A DNA stretch of 64,000 bases from Candidatus Aalborgicola bjergmarkensis (GTDB lineage Bacteria; Pseudomonadota; Gammaproteobacteria; Burkholderiales; Burkholderiaceae_C), in NCBI GenBank assembly GCA_016708725.1, contig JADJFE010000034.1, positions 8,981 through 72,980 on the forward strand, written 5' to 3'. Below are positions 63,609-64,000 of this stretch, in pieces (position 1 is the stretch's first letter; each line of letters opens with the position of its first letter). Both the position numbers and the translations under genes were made by a program. Under the pieces are notes generated by a model. That model ran no database searches. It had not been told where the DNA came from and was given only the letters and a program-made list of their open reading frames with translations.

Positions 63609-64000
63609 ACAGCCGGTAACAACGGTGCTGCATCTCTCGCGCAACACCGTGCGAGTGCATCCTGCGGCGAGCCACAAGGCGTGCAAACACCTGCCCACCC
63701 AAGCGGTGAATGAGGTCACCCAACAAATAACTCACCAGTCTATGCCTAGCCAAAGGTAACGCCGTGCGTATGGCCCAGATACTGGCTGGATGGCGTCCAA
63801 GCTGCACCTGCCCTCAGCACCCTCACGCGCTGGGTGCGCCAAGCTGAACTACGCCAACCACCCAAGCGTCTGGCGAATACCACTTCGAGCCCGGCCAGGA
63901 GATGCAGCACGACACATCGCTCCATAAGATGGAGGTGGCGGCAAGAGCATTACCGCCCAGTGTGCAGGTTCGACTCTTGGCGTACCGCGGCGTTTGTTTA
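63600..64000 (+). pseudogene. Second IstA-like transposase, decayed, runs off window
   Basis: LHLSRNTVRVHPAASHKA (63630) is a helix-turn-helix piece. TLTRWVRQAELRQPPKRLA (63807) and, in another frame, EYHFEPGQEMQHDTSLHKME (63880) match the start of a DDE integrase core, where the Asp of QHDTS would be catalytic. Then KSITAQCAGSTL follows after another shift. It may be the displaced continuation of the fragment at 60013, interrupted by the intact IS21 element. Confidence 0.6.

Overview
The window looks like a chromosomal segment of a motile betaproteobacterium. The best guess is family Comamonadaceae (Burkholderiales). This rests on the RecCBD and chemotaxis protein sequences, ATGA-coupled operons, and short intergenic repeats with a 'TAGCTGCTAcCGCTTGT' core of the kind I associate with Acidovorax/Rhodoferax relatives. 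The species assignment is inference. I saw no rRNA, tRNA or CRISPR array.

Region 1 (1-22.7 kb) is a tandemly amplified type I secretion locus. Each cassette has a minus-strand pair (cysteine-rich lipoprotein, then a large RTX protein with an N-terminal class 3 lipase) and a divergent plus-strand pair (HlyB-like ABC exporter, HlyD-like adaptor). Cassette 1 has an RTX gene broken into two frames beside a (GGT)9 tract. Cassette 2 has an intact 2580-residue RTX lipase but a one-base frameshift in its ABC gene. A third, decayed cassette is visible only as an RTX 3' tail (20706-20922) and two scraps of hlyD (22592-22674). Between these scraps lies a Xre/MbcA-type antitoxin plus RES-domain toxin pair. 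The lipase core and the lipoprotein differ between cassettes while the flanking parts are nearly identical. That pattern makes me propose a secreted lipase effector with a cognate lipoprotein immunity protein.

Region 2 (22.7-32 kb) is a translationally coupled recC-recB-recD operon. A perfect 53-bp REP-type palindrome lies in frame inside recC.

Region 3 (32.3-50.1 kb) is a large chemotaxis cluster: stand-alone receiver, MCP-like protein, bacteriohemerythrin, cheY, STAS protein, cheA, three MCPs interleaved with cheW, then cheR, cheD and cheB. An ADP-ribosylglycohydrolase and an Aer-like PAS-MCP follow on the minus strand. One MCP carries three nearly identical 91-residue HAMP-type modules; its paralogue carries one. 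All three operon MCPs end in the same x-F-S-[KR]-F tail, which may tether CheR/CheB.

Region 4 (50.1-55.4 kb) holds a histidine phosphatase, a large membrane-bound CheA-like kinase (HAMP, GAF, HPt, HATPase, no CheW-like domain), an SRPBCC protein, pgpA and pncC/cinA.

Region 5 (55.4-64 kb) is a degraded accessory zone. It contains an MmeI-like DNA methyltransferase pseudogene with a displaced copy of its tail, a frameshifted DUF1640 gene, and nested IS21-type elements. One IS21 element is nearly intact, with IstA and IstB in one reading frame, a zinc-finger accessory ORF upstream and a small ORF downstream. Decayed copies of a zinc ORF, a ParB-like gene and an IstA gene surround it.
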